Shown here in pieces: positions 41,663 through 50,768 of a DNA stretch of 64,000 nucleotides. Origin of the DNA: Micromonospora sp. LH3U1 (GTDB lineage: Bacteria; Actinomycetota; Actinomycetes; Mycobacteriales; Micromonosporaceae). How positions within the stretch are numbered: the first letter of the stretch is position 1; each line of letters starts with the position of its first letter. Where the stretch lies: the NCBI RefSeq assembly GCF_028475105.1, contig NZ_CP116936.1, forward strand, positions 1,116,001 to 1,180,000. Reading direction: 5' to 3'. A model generated the notes under the pieces. That model worked only from the letters and a program-made list of their open reading frames with translations. It ran no database searches and was not told the DNA's origin. The position numbers were made by a program, and so were the translations under genes.

Positions 41663-42799
41663 ATGTCTTTCTCTTCCTTCCGCATCGACGTTTCCGATGC
41701 GGTCCTCGACGACCTGCGGGCCCGACTGGCCCGTACCCGATTCACCGACCGCAGCGGCAACCAGCCGTGGCAGGGTGGCGTCGACCCCGACTACCTGCGG
41801 GACCTGGTGTCCTACTGGCGCGACGGGTTCGACTGGCGCGCTCGCGAGGCGGCGCTCAACGCGTACCCCCAGCACGTGGCCCTCGTCGGCGGCCGGAAGC
41901 TGCACTTCCTGCACGTCCGGGCCGCGCGCCCGGCGGGTACGCCCGCGCCGCTTCCGCTGATCCTCAGCCACGGCTGGCCCAGCAGCTTCGTCGAGATGCT
42001 GCCGCTGGTCGACCGGCTGACCGACCCTGACCAGCCCGGCGGCGCGTTCGACGTGGTGGTGCCCTCGCTGCCCGGCTTCGGCTTCTCGGAGGTGCCGGAC
42101 GAGCCGGTCACCCGGGCGTTGCTGGCTCGGACGCTGCACGAGTTGATGACCGACGTGCTCGGCTACGAGCGGTACGGCGCCTTCGGCGGGGACGTCGGGG
42201 GAGTGGTCACCGGGTGGCTGGGTGCCCTGTACCCGGAGCAGGTGGCGGGCATCCACATGATCCATCCGCCGTTCCCGGCCAGCTTCGACGCCCGTCCGCT
42301 GTCGGCGGCCGAGCAGGCGTACCTGGACGCCGAAGCCGCGTACGACGAGACCGACGGCGGCTACAGCGCCATCATGGGCACCCGGCCGGACACCCTCGCG
42401 GCGGCGCTGGCCGACTCACCCGCCGGGCTGGCCGCCTGGATCGTCGACAAGTACCGCGACTGGAGCGACAACCACGGGGACCTGGCGAACAGCATCGACC
42501 GGGACACCCTGCTCACCATCATCACGCTCTACTGGGCGACCGGCACGATCGGCTCGTCGTTCCGGCAGTACGCCGACTTCGACCACAACACCCCACGACC
42601 AATGATCACCGTGCCCGCCGCGTTCACGGTGAGCACCGAACCCTCGCAGGCCAACATGCCCCGCTCGATCGCCGAGCGGGCCTGCACCGACATCCGGCAC
42701 TGGAGCGAGCCGGGCCGGGGCGGACACTTCATGCCGCTGGAGGAACCGGACCTGCTCGCCGGTGAGCTGAGGGAGTTCTTCACCTCGCTGCGCCCGTAG
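41663..42799 (+). CDS. Epoxide hydrolase, alpha/beta fold (EHN type)
   Basis: Product of 378 residues with the EHN N-terminal region and an alpha/beta-hydrolase core. Oxyanion segment HGWPSS, nucleophile Asp in FGGDVGGVV, catalytic His in RGGHFMPLE; lid tyrosines as in the family. Hydrolyses epoxides to diols; substrate unknown. GGAGG lies 6 nt before the ATG. A hairpin terminator follows between it and the convergent candidate immunity gene. Confidence 0.9.
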   Translation: MSFSSFRIDVSDAVLDDLRARLARTRFTDRSGNQPWQGGVDPDYLRDLVSYWRDGFDWRAREAALNAYPQHVALVGGRKLHFLHVRAARPAGTPAPLPLILSHGWPSSFVEMLPLVDRLTDPDQPGGAFDVVVPSLPGFGFSEVPDEPVTRALLARTLHELMTDVLGYERYGAFGGDVGGVVTGWLGALYPEQVAGIHMIHPPFPASFDARPLSAAEQAYLDAEAAYDETDGGYSAIMGTRPDTLAAALADSPAGLAAWIVDKYRDWSDNHGDLANSIDRDTLLTIITLYWATGTIGSSFRQYADFDHNTPRPMITVPAAFTVSTEPSQANMPRSIAERACTDIRHWSEPGRGGHFMPLEEPDLLAGELREFFTSLRP

Positions 42800-42836
42800 T
42801 CCTCGCCCTAGCCTTTTAGGGCTTTGGCGTGGCCGG

Positions 42837-42866
42837 CGGCTGTCCGGGATATCACCCGGACAGCCG
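42837..42866. terminator. Bidirectional terminator
   Basis: Perfect 12-bp stem CGGCTGTCCGGG with CCCGGACAGCCG around ATATCA, between convergent genes. Confidence 0.8.
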
Positions 42867-42878
42867 TCGGCACCCGGA

Positions 42879-43571
42879 CTACGCGCCGAGCGACGCCTTG
42901 GCGGCGTCGATGGCGTCGGACAACTCCTCGGTGTGTTCGAAGCCGTCCTCGACGATGGCCATGTTCACCCCGCACTCGCGCTGCCGTGCTCGCAGCAGCG
43001 TCTCCTCGATCGGGGCCACCGGGAAGGCCAGCGGGTCGAGCCCGGGGGCCCTGGCCAGGTCGTCAACCAGGAGCCACTTGCTGTGCTCGTCGTAGACGAC
43101 CACACCGGCGGCGATTCCCCTGGTCCACTGGTCGAACAGCGTGGCCAGGCTGGTGGCGGCACGGACCGAATCCCACGCGTCAGGGGAGATTTCGTAGCGC
43201 CAGATCTCACCCTCGTGCTCGCCCGCGAGGACGAACGTGTAGAGGAGGAAATCGAAGTGGAACAGGGGCAGTTGCTGACGCCACGGGAACGGCGTGCCGA
43301 TCGACAGCCCCAGATAGTCCAGCGCGTCCCCGCCCTCCGGCCATGGCATCCGCCATCCGACGTTGGGCAGCAACTGCCGGTCGGGCCATCGTTGCGACTG
43401 CAACCAGGTCAACTGCTCCGCGATGTGATCCACCCCGAAGATCCGGTGGACCACGTCCGGCGGCTGCCCGGCCGGCGACTCGCCCTGGTCGGGCCAGTCG
43501 AGGCCGGCAGCCGTCGCCGCGACGCGATACTCCCGCACCGCGTCACGCAGCACGCCCATGTCATCGAGCAT
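42879..43571 (-). CDS. Candidate immunity protein, SUKH-like
   Basis: Product of 230 residues, cytosolic. The stretch GEIWRYEISPDAWDSVRAATSLATLFDQWTRG resembles SUKH/SMI1-type immunity proteins in pattern, but the match is weak. It lies 15 bp downstream of the secreted NucB-like toxin gene on the same strand, the usual toxin-immunity order. Its role is inferred mainly from that position. Confidence 0.5.
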   Translation of the reverse strand: MLDDMGVLRDAVREYRVAATAAGLDWPDQGESPAGQPPDVVHRIFGVDHIAEQLTWLQSQRWPDRQLLPNVGWRMPWPEGGDALDYLGLSIGTPFPWRQQLPLFHFDFLLYTFVLAGEHEGEIWRYEISPDAWDSVRAATSLATLFDQWTRGIAAGVVVYDEHSKWLLVDDLARAPGLDPLAFPVAPIEETLLRARQRECGVNMAIVEDGFEHTEELSDAIDAAKASLGA

Positions 43572-43586
43572 CAGGAAGCTCCTCGG

Positions 43587-45944
43587 CTAAGGGGCTTTGG
43601 GGGTCATACACAGGCTAGCCCCGCCTCCGCTGACCTTGAAGGCGAAGCTCAGACCGCCCGCTTCGACCCACGGCTTCACCGGCAGCACGACGAACTTGGT
43701 GTTGTTGTCCACCTTGCACTTGCCGTAGAACGCACTCAGGTCGTTGGCCTGCGGCATCGATTCCGTCGTCGACACCAGCTTGAGGTCGGCGACCTGGCCG
43801 GTCAGGTTGACCGCCTGGTCCGTCGCCCAGAACGGGAACTCGTCGCAGGTCTGCCCGGGTACCCGCACGTCGCACGCGTTCGGCTTGAACGCCAGGGTGT
43901 TGAACCAACCGTGGTTGTAGCCCTTGGCCACCGCGGCCTGACCGTTCACGCTGCGCGCCGGATAGAACCACACGGCTCGGGTCGGCGGCTGCGGGAATCC
44001 GCCGTCACCCATGGCGGTCACGATGTGCTTGCCGGTCTCCGTCATGTCGGCGCCCCGGTAGTTCTTGGCGCCGGGGACGTAGACGATGATGTTGTCGTCG
44101 CACCCGGCCTTGCCCTGGGTGCCGCGCTGGGCCGTGCACGCCGCGTCGATGATCCGCTTGAGCCGAGAGTCCTCGCTGGAGTCCCACGCGAAGTCGAGAT
44201 CACGCTGGTCGGCCACCAGTTTCGTGGTCTTGATGACTTCGGCGTAGACCTTCAGGCTGTTGTACCACTCGCCCTCGTCCAGGCCCCAGTTGTCGAACGT
44301 GTCGAAGTCGACGTCGTGCTCGATCGGGTACTCGATGAGGCCGTTGACGCCGATCGTGCTGGGGAACAGGATGGCGAGCAGGACGCCCAGCACGAGACCG
44401 ATGCCGATGCCGGCGGCGCCAACGACGATCCACGAGATGCCGGCGGCGGCGGCCGGAGCGACCGCGACGACCTCCACCGTCTCCGCGATGGGAGCCAGCA
44501 ACGTCGCGCATGCTCCGCTGGCACACCAGGCGATCGGCGCCACCGGGCTCGGCACCAGCAGGCGGGCCTGCGGTGCGTCCACCGACGAGATCACCGGACC
44601 CCGGCCGGTAGGGGCCACCGCGAAGAGCATGTCGGTGATGTTGTCCGCGCAGTCGAGCAGTTTCTCGCCGGACGGCGGCAGGAAGGCGTCGAGGCAACTG
44701 CTGTTCGACGCCCGGTAGCAGCCGAGGAAGACCTCCGTGCTGCCGGCGGGCACCGGCACCGTGGAGCGTGCGCTGGACGCGATGTAGAAGTCGCCACCGG
44801 CGCCCGCGCACTGCGACGTTTCGCTGGCGGTCGTCTGCGTGGTCGCCGGCGACACCTCGTCCACATGGATCATCGTGGTGAAGTCACCGGCGAGCTCCCG
44901 CGCCACCGTGCCGTCGGCACGCAGCGCCTCGACCCGGAACGCGTACGGGGTGTATTCCTCAAGCGGCTCGATGGGGAACGTGATGACGCTGTCGGCCGTG
45001 CACGGGTTGGCCACGTTGCCGTTGCCGTCCATGCAGAGCTGCTCCACGGAGAACTGGTCGTAGATCTCGCCGTCCAGGTAGGCGCGGTAGCTCGCCTCCT
45101 TGGCGGGGTCCGGGTGCCAGCTGGCCGTGGCGCCGCCCTCATCCGGGTCCAGGGTCAGACCGGCGTCGACGTCCGGCGGTGGCGGCAACGCGTCCGTCGT
45201 GAAGGACGTCCTGGCGGGGGTCGCGGAACGGTTGCCGGCCAGGTCGATGGCGACCACGGAGACGGTGTGGTTGCTGGTCGGCTGTAGACCCGTGATCGAG
45301 TACGAACGGGTGCCGACGGTGGTCCGCTGCGCCGTGCCGCCGTCGACGGTGACCTCGTATCCGGCGAGGCCGTAGTTGTCGGTGGCCGCGCCCCAGGTCA
45401 CCTTGGCGCTGGTCGCCGTGATCGTGCCGACCGCCAGGCTCGGAACGTTGCTCGGCGGGATCAGGTCCACCACGGTGATGCCGCGCAGGATCTTCGCGTA
45501 CCGGCCGGGTTCACGCTGGGCGCGCGAGCAGACCTGGACCGGGCCCAGGTGCGGCGGGCGCATGCTGGTGGTCCAGGAGGCGGACCAGTTCGTGACGCCG
45601 GGCGGCGGCGGACCGAAGGTGAAGCTGGACGAGGTCGTCTTCTCGATCGAGACGTCCACCATCGTGGCCTGCTTGTGCAGGTAGCCGTTGATGGCGATCT
45701 TGCCGTTAGCGTCGACCGCGACCTCCGATCCGGCTGTCGGCCCTTCGAGCCGGATGGAGGCGTGGTTGATGTCCTCCGGTACGGACGGGTCCGCGCAGGC
45801 CGGAAGTTGCGCCTCGGTCACCGCCTCGGGAGCCGCCTGGGCCGGCGGCGCGCTGATCAGAGTGACCGGCAGGACGAGCGCGACGGCCAGTGCCGTCGCG
45901 CGGAGGGATCTGCTGAAATATCGAGTACGTCGATGGTCGGCCAT
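43587..45944 (-). CDS. Secreted FN3/NucA-NucB-type DNase, possible toxin
   Basis: Product of 785 residues. Signal peptide at the start (ALAVALVLPVTLISAPPAQA), a beta-rich part with a fibronectin-III-like domain (PPSNVPSLAVGTITATSAKV ... TPARTSFTTDA), several Cys-rich stretches, a long hydrophobic segment 503-527, and a C-terminal domain with CDEFPF (residues 700-705), matching the DExPF catalytic motif of NucA/NucB DNases. The hydrophobic segment may help the nuclease cross a target membrane. ATG 45944 has GGGGAG 9 nt upstream. A candidate immunity gene follows directly. Confidence 0.75.
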   Translation of the reverse strand: MADHRRTRYFSRSLRATALAVALVLPVTLISAPPAQAAPEAVTEAQLPACADPSVPEDINHASIRLEGPTAGSEVAVDANGKIAINGYLHKQATMVDVSIEKTTSSSFTFGPPPPGVTNWSASWTTSMRPPHLGPVQVCSRAQREPGRYAKILRGITVVDLIPPSNVPSLAVGTITATSAKVTWGAATDNYGLAGYEVTVDGGTAQRTTVGTRSYSITGLQPTSNHTVSVVAIDLAGNRSATPARTSFTTDALPPPPDVDAGLTLDPDEGGATASWHPDPAKEASYRAYLDGEIYDQFSVEQLCMDGNGNVANPCTADSVITFPIEPLEEYTPYAFRVEALRADGTVARELAGDFTTMIHVDEVSPATTQTTASETSQCAGAGGDFYIASSARSTVPVPAGSTEVFLGCYRASNSSCLDAFLPPSGEKLLDCADNITDMLFAVAPTGRGPVISSVDAPQARLLVPSPVAPIAWCASGACATLLAPIAETVEVVAVAPAAAAGISWIVVGAAGIGIGLVLGVLLAILFPSTIGVNGLIEYPIEHDVDFDTFDNWGLDEGEWYNSLKVYAEVIKTTKLVADQRDLDFAWDSSEDSRLKRIIDAACTAQRGTQGKAGCDDNIIVYVPGAKNYRGADMTETGKHIVTAMGDGGFPQPPTRAVWFYPARSVNGQAAVAKGYNHGWFNTLAFKPNACDVRVPGQTCDEFPFWATDQAVNLTGQVADLKLVSTTESMPQANDLSAFYGKCKVDNNTKFVVLPVKPWVEAGGLSFAFKVSGGGASLCMTPKAP

Positions 45945-46148
45945 GCGGCTCCGCTCCCCGTAGTTGATCAATGACGGAGTACAGCCTTCCATCTGGATCA
46001 ATATTTAGTCCAGCCGATATCGGTCCCAGCGGCACGCCCGCGACGCGTCCACAATCTGGGCGTCCGTCAAATCTCTCCTTTCGGGAACAAAGGGATGCAT
46101 CGATCCTCGGAGCGTTGCCTGTCACGTACGTGAGCGGTTGTACCGCGT

Positions 46149-47369
46149 GTGACCGTGACCTCACTGGCATCTTCCCCCTGGCGGATCGCCTGGGCCGAGC
46201 GCGAGAACGAGCGCCGGCAGCGCGCGTACCGCGACGCCACCGACGCCTGGCTGCGCCGCAACGACCACCTGGTCCGGCTGCGCATCGAAGCCGCCGGCTT
46301 CCTCGGGTGTACGCAGCCACGCACCGGCCTACCGGTGGACCTCGACGACGACGAACTCGTCTTCCGCGTCGTCCCCAGCGCCGAGCTGGTCGAGGCCGAG
46401 GCGCGACACGTCCCCGGGTTGCCAACGCCCGGCTCGTGCGACTTCGCCGACACGTCGGATGTGGCGCTGCCGGCGGGCCTGCGGATCGTCGACACCGGCA
46501 TGGCCGTCGTTACCAGCCACCGGGTGGCCTTCGCCGGGGGTGAGCGCCGGCGCGAGTGGACGTACGCGGACCTGGTCGGCGCTGCCCACCACCCCGACGT
46601 CCCGGTCACCCTGTTGCCCGACCACAGTCGACTTCTCGGGCTGCTGGTCCCGGCCAGCGCCGTGGTGAACTTCCGCTTCTACCTCACCCTCACCGTCGCC
46701 GTGGCCGCCGGGGAACGCGCCGCCGTCATCGCGCAGCTCGACGCACTGCTGGCCGCGCACCAGGACGCCCGGCCCACGCCTTCTTTGTTGGTGGGGCCGG
46801 ATGAGGCGCCGCTGACGGCAGTACGCCCTGACCGCCGGGCGCTCGCCGCCGCCGCCGTCGCGGCGGTGGTTTTCGCGACGACAGGGCCAGGCGCTCTGGG
46901 GTCGGAGCGGGCCGATCCTTCGCATTTTGCGGCGGTTGTCGCCATGGACGTCCCGAGGGCTGTCCTCGTTCCGGGTCTTCCCGTTGGGCCGATGGCAGGC
47001 AAGGCCAGGGCCGGGTCGGTCGATCGTGCGACGCAGAGTCGGCCCTACGCCCCGTCGGCTGTTCGGCCGGTGGTGCTGGCATCCCGCCCGGTCGCCTCGG
47101 GTGCGGTCGAACCGTCGATCGCGGTGGTCCCGTCGCCGGCCGCTACGCCGTCAGTCGCTCCGGCCCCTTCGGCCAGTTCGGTGCCAACGCCTGGCCCGGT
47201 GCCCACCACGAACCCGCCTGCCCTACCGACGCCTACCGCGTCGGCCTCGCCGAGCCTGCCAGCACCGACTGCGACGCCTTCGTCGGATCCTGCCCTGCTG
47301 ACAGTCTGTCTGGATCCGTTACAACTGCCGCTGCTGGACCCTTTGCTCTGCCCGTCTCCGGCGCCCTGA
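46149..47369 (+). CDS. bPH-like membrane protein, paralogue B
   Basis: Product of 406 residues. Clear paralogue of the protein at 37241-38383: WLRRNDHLVRLRIEAAGFLG, TGLPVDLDDDELVFRVVP, DTGMAVVTSHRVAFAGGERRREWTY align closely. One hydrophobic segment (ALAAAAVAAVVFATTGPGAL) near residue 235, then a long Pro/Ser/Thr/Ala tail with two Cys, lacking the Cys-rich end of paralogue A. Divergent from the NucB-toxin gene. GTG 46149 was chosen; no strong ribosome-binding site. Confidence 0.65.
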   Translation: MTVTSLASSPWRIAWAERENERRQRAYRDATDAWLRRNDHLVRLRIEAAGFLGCTQPRTGLPVDLDDDELVFRVVPSAELVEAEARHVPGLPTPGSCDFADTSDVALPAGLRIVDTGMAVVTSHRVAFAGGERRREWTYADLVGAAHHPDVPVTLLPDHSRLLGLLVPASAVVNFRFYLTLTVAVAAGERAAVIAQLDALLAAHQDARPTPSLLVGPDEAPLTAVRPDRRALAAAAVAAVVFATTGPGALGSERADPSHFAAVVAMDVPRAVLVPGLPVGPMAGKARAGSVDRATQSRPYAPSAVRPVVLASRPVASGAVEPSIAVVPSPAATPSVAPAPSASSVPTPGPVPTTNPPALPTPTASASPSLPAPTATPSSDPALLTVCLDPLQLPLLDPLLCPSPAP

Positions 47370-47417
47370 TCCGCGCCCGTGCTCTTCCTGGGCGCGTTGG
47401 CTGTTCTGCCGGCCGAC

Positions 47418-47846
47418 TCAGTCCATGGCGCTGAAGTCGGGGACGGTCAGGGTGCCGTCCGGTCCGAGGGTGAAGCCGGGGTTCCAGGCGATCTCCCAGA
47501 GGTGACCGTCCGGGTCGGCGAAGTAGCCGGCGTAGCCGCCGTAGAAGGTTTCCCGCGCCGGCTTGGTCACCGTGGCGCCAGCCTTGGTTGCCGTGGCGAT
47601 CACCTCGTCGACCTCCGCTCGGGAGCGCACGTTCTGGGCCAGGGTCATCGCGCCGGTGCCCGGGTCCTGGATGCCGGCGTCGTCGGCCAGCTTGTCGCGG
47701 CCCCAGAGGACGAGGGCCAGGCCGCCGGCCTGGTAGAAGACCGTCTCTTCTACTTCTTGGCCCTGCCAGCCGAGCTGCTCGTAGAACGCTTTCGCGCGCG
47801 CCACGTCCGTGACTCCCAGGGTGATGAGACTGATCCGCTGCTCCAT
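47418..47846 (-). CDS. VOC/glyoxalase-family protein
   Basis: Product of 142 residues with two beta-alpha-beta-beta-beta halves of the VOC superfamily: ISLITLGVTDVARAKAFYEQLGWQ, and AGYFADPDGHLWEIAWNP. Metal ligands are not fully clear. The reaction is unknown. ATG 47846 has TAGGTT (47853-47858) 6 nt upstream, so it is probably leaderless. A decayed VOC fragment lies immediately upstream on the same strand. Confidence 0.88.
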   Translation of the reverse strand: MEQRISLITLGVTDVARAKAFYEQLGWQGQEVEETVFYQAGGLALVLWGRDKLADDAGIQDPGTGAMTLAQNVRSRAEVDEVIATATKAGATVTKPARETFYGGYAGYFADPDGHLWEIAWNPGFTLGPDGTLTVPDFSAMD

Positions 47847-47866
47847 GTCGATAACCTAACGCGCGA

Positions 47867-48055
47867 TCACTCGGGCGCGTGGCAGACGGACTCGACGTTG
47901 TTGCCGTACGAGTCATGATCGAACACGAGGAAGTATGTCGGGTGGTACTCCGGCCAGACGCGGGCGGATGCAGGCCCCTCGCGCCCCGTCGCTTATCGCA
48001 ACATTGTGGAATGCCTGAACGGCGGACCGCCGAACTAGGGCGGGTAGCTCAATCC
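47867..48055 (-). pseudogene. Frameshifted 3' remnant of a VOC-family gene
   Basis: The minus strand ends with RVWPEYHPTYFLVFDHDSYG NN then VESVCHAPE and TGA at 47867-47869, a typical VOC C-terminus (compare ...DPDGNNVEAVCH). Going upstream, a TAA interrupts this frame near 47990-48000 and the likely continuation (SAVQAFHNVAISDGARG) is in another frame. No N-terminal half is found. The gene was probably truncated when the region to its right arrived. Confidence 0.55.
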
Positions 48056-48512
48056 GGGCAGAGCGGCGCAGTCGGTCGGGCGAGCAGTCGCGGCTATGGA
48101 GTTCAACGGGCTTGCCGCTGAGAGGTGAACGCAACCGTCTCGGTCCGAGGTTATCAAAGCCACTGCGGATCACCCTTCCGGAGACCCGCAGTCGAGTCTC
48201 GGATGCGTTCTCCGGGTTGTTCCCCGCCCCCAACATCAATTGGCAGGTGTCCCGAGCGACCCTCAGGTAGAACACTTGTGCGAACAGACCCGCCCGGTTG
48301 GCGTTGGTGAAGCCTTGCGCGCAGATTTGGGGTGAATCTGGCGGGCGCCGCAGCGTCCGCTGTCGTGGAGGCCGCGTAAAACGTTGGACTCTGGTGGACT
48401 GATGACCCGGCGCCACACCGAAGGATGGCGTTGACGCCACTCTGGCTGCGGTCTACAGTGGCCATTGATAACGGGCGCCACACCCATCAACGCCGAACGA
48501 AGGAATGTATCA
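48056..48512. other. Gap upstream of the DGQHR gene
   Basis: About 457 bp. It contains a tRNA-like 5' fragment at about 48037-48066 (GGTAGCTC ... CAGAGC) without a 3' half, a short copy of the repeat GGCGCCACACC at 48410-48420, and the full left repeat at 48474-48496. No convincing coding frame. Confidence 0.5.
48474..48496. repeat. Direct repeat, left copy
   Basis: GGGCGCCACACCCATCAACG plus CCG. It matches 50128-50148 except for two extra bases (TC). Together they bracket the DGQHR gene. Confidence 0.8.
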
Positions 48513-49907
48513 ATGTCGATCACCGCATCCCCGGACACCAACACGGAGGCCGACGAAATGGCCGACTACTCCAGCGACGAGTTCCAGCCCACTGAGCACG
48601 CTGACATCGTTGAGGCATTCTCCAACGCGGTGCGCGAGGCCGGCGCCGTAGGCGGCCGAATCTTCCCGTGCGTCGTGTTTAAGCAGGGTAGGCGCACGAT
48701 GGTCTCGACCAGCTTTCCACTGCTGTTCATCCGTCGGCACGTCGTCAGCGAGAGTGCGGAGAAGGGCGGCAGCCCGCGCGAGCGCACCAACCGGCCGCTG
48801 ATCCCGGAGCACGCGAAGAGCATCCACCAGTATCTGTTGGCGAATCCGGCCGACTACATTCTTCCGCCGGTCACGCTGAATACGGACAGCATGCCGAGCC
48901 TCCACGTGCAGAAAGCTTCCGGTGCGCCGACCCGACTCGGCTATATCGTCGTGCACGACGGCACGCGGTTCCATGTCACCGATGGCCAGCACAGGCTTGC
49001 GGCGTTGGCCGGCTACTCGCAGGGCAGGACCCATGTGCCGGGTGCGTTGTCCGACAACGCGAAGTTGGCCGAGGACGGCTTGGCAGTGCTCATCGTCATC
49101 GAGAGCGACCGCGCCCGCATTCAACAGGACTTCGCCGATGCGGCGCAGACGAAGCAGATCCCGGCCAGTCTCCTCGCCGTGTACAACACCCGTGAGCCGG
49201 TCAACCAGGTTCTCGCGCGTATCACCGAAGAGTCGAAACTGCTGCATGGGCGCATTGACGAGGTGGGCAAGACTCTGCCGAAGGCCAGCCAAAAGCTGTT
49301 CTTGCTCAACCAGATCCGTGGCATGGTCAAGAGCCTGCTGTTCGGTGACTATGCGCTCGCCGAGGACACGCTCAGTCGTATGGCCGCCACCCGGCTGGCG
49401 ACACAGGAGCAGCGCGACGAGTTCGTCACCGAGACGCTGATCATGCTCGGTGTGCTTACCGAGCTGATGCAGCCGTGGTCCGAGATCGCACAGCTGCCGA
49501 CCTCCGGCAGCGGCGCCGACAAGATCGTCGCTCTACGCGAGAAGTTTGTGAACCTGACCGCGACCGGCATCAATGTCATCGGTACGGTGGTGTACGAGAT
49601 CAACCGGCAGACCACCGATCCCGAGCAGCGTGCGGCCTACTATCGCAAGCTGGCGACCGAGATTAAGTGGCAGCGCAGCGCAGACATCTGGGCCAACAAC
49701 GTCGTCGTTCCAGACGGCAAGCACGGCAAGATCGCCACCAACCGCGGCCCGGTGTCGGCTGCTGTCCGGAACGTCAAGCGGGCTATCGGCTTGATTGTGG
49801 AGGCCGAAGCGGCCTCCACCGCTGGTGCTCCGTCAGAGGCCACCGTGCCGGACCAGTACCGGCTCAATGACACCGGCGCTCAGCTGGCTGGCCCTTCGCA
49901 GAACTGA
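48513..49907 (+). CDS. DGQHR-domain protein (DndB-like)
   Basis: Product of 464 residues. The family motif DGQHR is at 157-161 (HVTDGQHRLAALAGY), in the middle of a DndB/DGQHR domain; helices follow. DndB proteins regulate or assist DNA phosphorothioate modification, but no dndA/C/D/E or other phosphorothioate genes are visible in the window, so this is an orphan. Other DGQHR proteins are linked to further DNA-modification defence systems. GAAGGA lies 8 nt before ATG 48513. Base composition is slightly lower in GC than the flanking core genes. Confidence 0.8.
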   Translation: MSITASPDTNTEADEMADYSSDEFQPTEHADIVEAFSNAVREAGAVGGRIFPCVVFKQGRRTMVSTSFPLLFIRRHVVSESAEKGGSPRERTNRPLIPEHAKSIHQYLLANPADYILPPVTLNTDSMPSLHVQKASGAPTRLGYIVVHDGTRFHVTDGQHRLAALAGYSQGRTHVPGALSDNAKLAEDGLAVLIVIESDRARIQQDFADAAQTKQIPASLLAVYNTREPVNQVLARITEESKLLHGRIDEVGKTLPKASQKLFLLNQIRGMVKSLLFGDYALAEDTLSRMAATRLATQEQRDEFVTETLIMLGVLTELMQPWSEIAQLPTSGSGADKIVALREKFVNLTATGINVIGTVVYEINRQTTDPEQRAAYYRKLATEIKWQRSADIWANNVVVPDGKHGKIATNRGPVSAAVRNVKRAIGLIVEAEAASTAGAPSEATVPDQYRLNDTGAQLAGPSQN

Positions 49908-49919
49908 CCGCCCGTAGCC

Positions 49920-49953
49920 GCCGTCCGCTTGGAGAGCGATCCAAGCGGACGGC
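49920..49953 (+). terminator. Terminator of the DGQHR gene
   Basis: 13-bp perfect stem (49920-49932 with 49941-49953) and loop of 8 nt, followed at once by a second GC-rich hairpin (GCGCGGCG with CGCCGCGC). Confidence 0.75.
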
Positions 49954-50345
49954 GCGCGGCGTGGTGCCCGCCGCGCAAACGTCAGGTTGGGGCGGTGACA
50001 CATGGGGGAACCCGCAAACGAACACCCTCTGTCGCAGCGTCGCCGCGGTGGGCAGTGTCGTTGCGCGTTACGGGTCGCCGACGGCAACGAGCCCGGGCCG
50101 TTGCTGGTCCGGGCTCGCGCCGGCGAAGGGCGCCACACCCAAACGCCGCAGTCAGGATAGCGCCCGTGTCCGCTTGGCCGGCCTGACGGCAACCGAAAGA
50201 GGTGTGGGCTGCGGGAGGGTCGTCTACCGGCACCTCAGCCATCCGAGCCTGCGCCGACACCGGGAGACGGTATGAGCCAGACTCAAGGCCAAGCCGTGCC
50301 GCGCCTAGGCGTGGCGGAAACGCGAGGGGCCTTGAGTGCCCCAAG
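49954..50345. other. Non-coding gap containing the right direct repeat
   Basis: 392 bp without a convincing gene on either strand. The right copy of the direct repeat lies at 50128-50148. Confidence 0.5.
50128..50148. repeat. Direct repeat, right copy
   Basis: GGGCGCCACACCCAAACGCC plus G. Same sequence as 48474-48496 apart from the two-base deletion. Confidence 0.8.
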
Positions 50346-50768
50346 TCATGGCCTCGCCGAGGCGAGGCTGTTACGAAGCTCCTCGATGACGACGAACGCC
50401 TCCTCCTCTTCTACGTCCTCGGCCCACCGCAGGCGCCACCTTGAGCCTTGAGCGAGCGCTGCGTCCAGTGCTCGCGTTGCCAGGCTACGTAGCGGTGGGG
50501 TCGCCCGAATGTCTTTGCGGCCGAGGAGAAAGTGGGGGGCGTATGCGGAGTCCGGTGCCCGGGTGCCAGCGATTGACTGGAGAACCGTTGCGGCTGCCGC
50601 GATGGCTTGAGCAGCGTCCTCGGGAGCTAGGGCATGCCCCGCCAGAACAGCTGCCTCGAGAGTGCGACGGACAAAGGACTCCCGTTGATCGGGCGCAGTG
50701 TCTTCCAGTCTGCCGCACCACTCGACCGCGTCGTCGTTGTCGAAAGGACCGAGCTGCCAGGTCGCCAT
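50346..50768 (-). CDS. DUF4259 protein
   Basis: Product of 140 residues. The N-terminus MATWQLGPFDNDDAVEWCGRLE is the diagnostic part of DUF4259 (GxFDNDDAxxW). Helical, cytosolic, function unknown; such genes often sit in toxin-immunity or defence surroundings. GAGGAGG lies before ATG 50768. Confidence 0.88.
   Translation of the reverse strand: MATWQLGPFDNDDAVEWCGRLEDTAPDQRESFVRRTLEAAVLAGHALAPEDAAQAIAAAATVLQSIAGTRAPDSAYAPHFLLGRKDIRATPPLRSLATRALDAALAQGSRWRLRWAEDVEEEEAFVVIEELRNSLASARP

Noticed and set aside
42933..45287. Plus-strand frame of 784 codons
   Set aside because: Antisense to the immunity and NucB genes, which have signal peptide and DNase motif.
48037..48112. Complete tRNA gene
   Set aside because: Only a 5'-half-like stretch with a D arm is visible; no matching acceptor 3' strand, anticodon stem or T arm.
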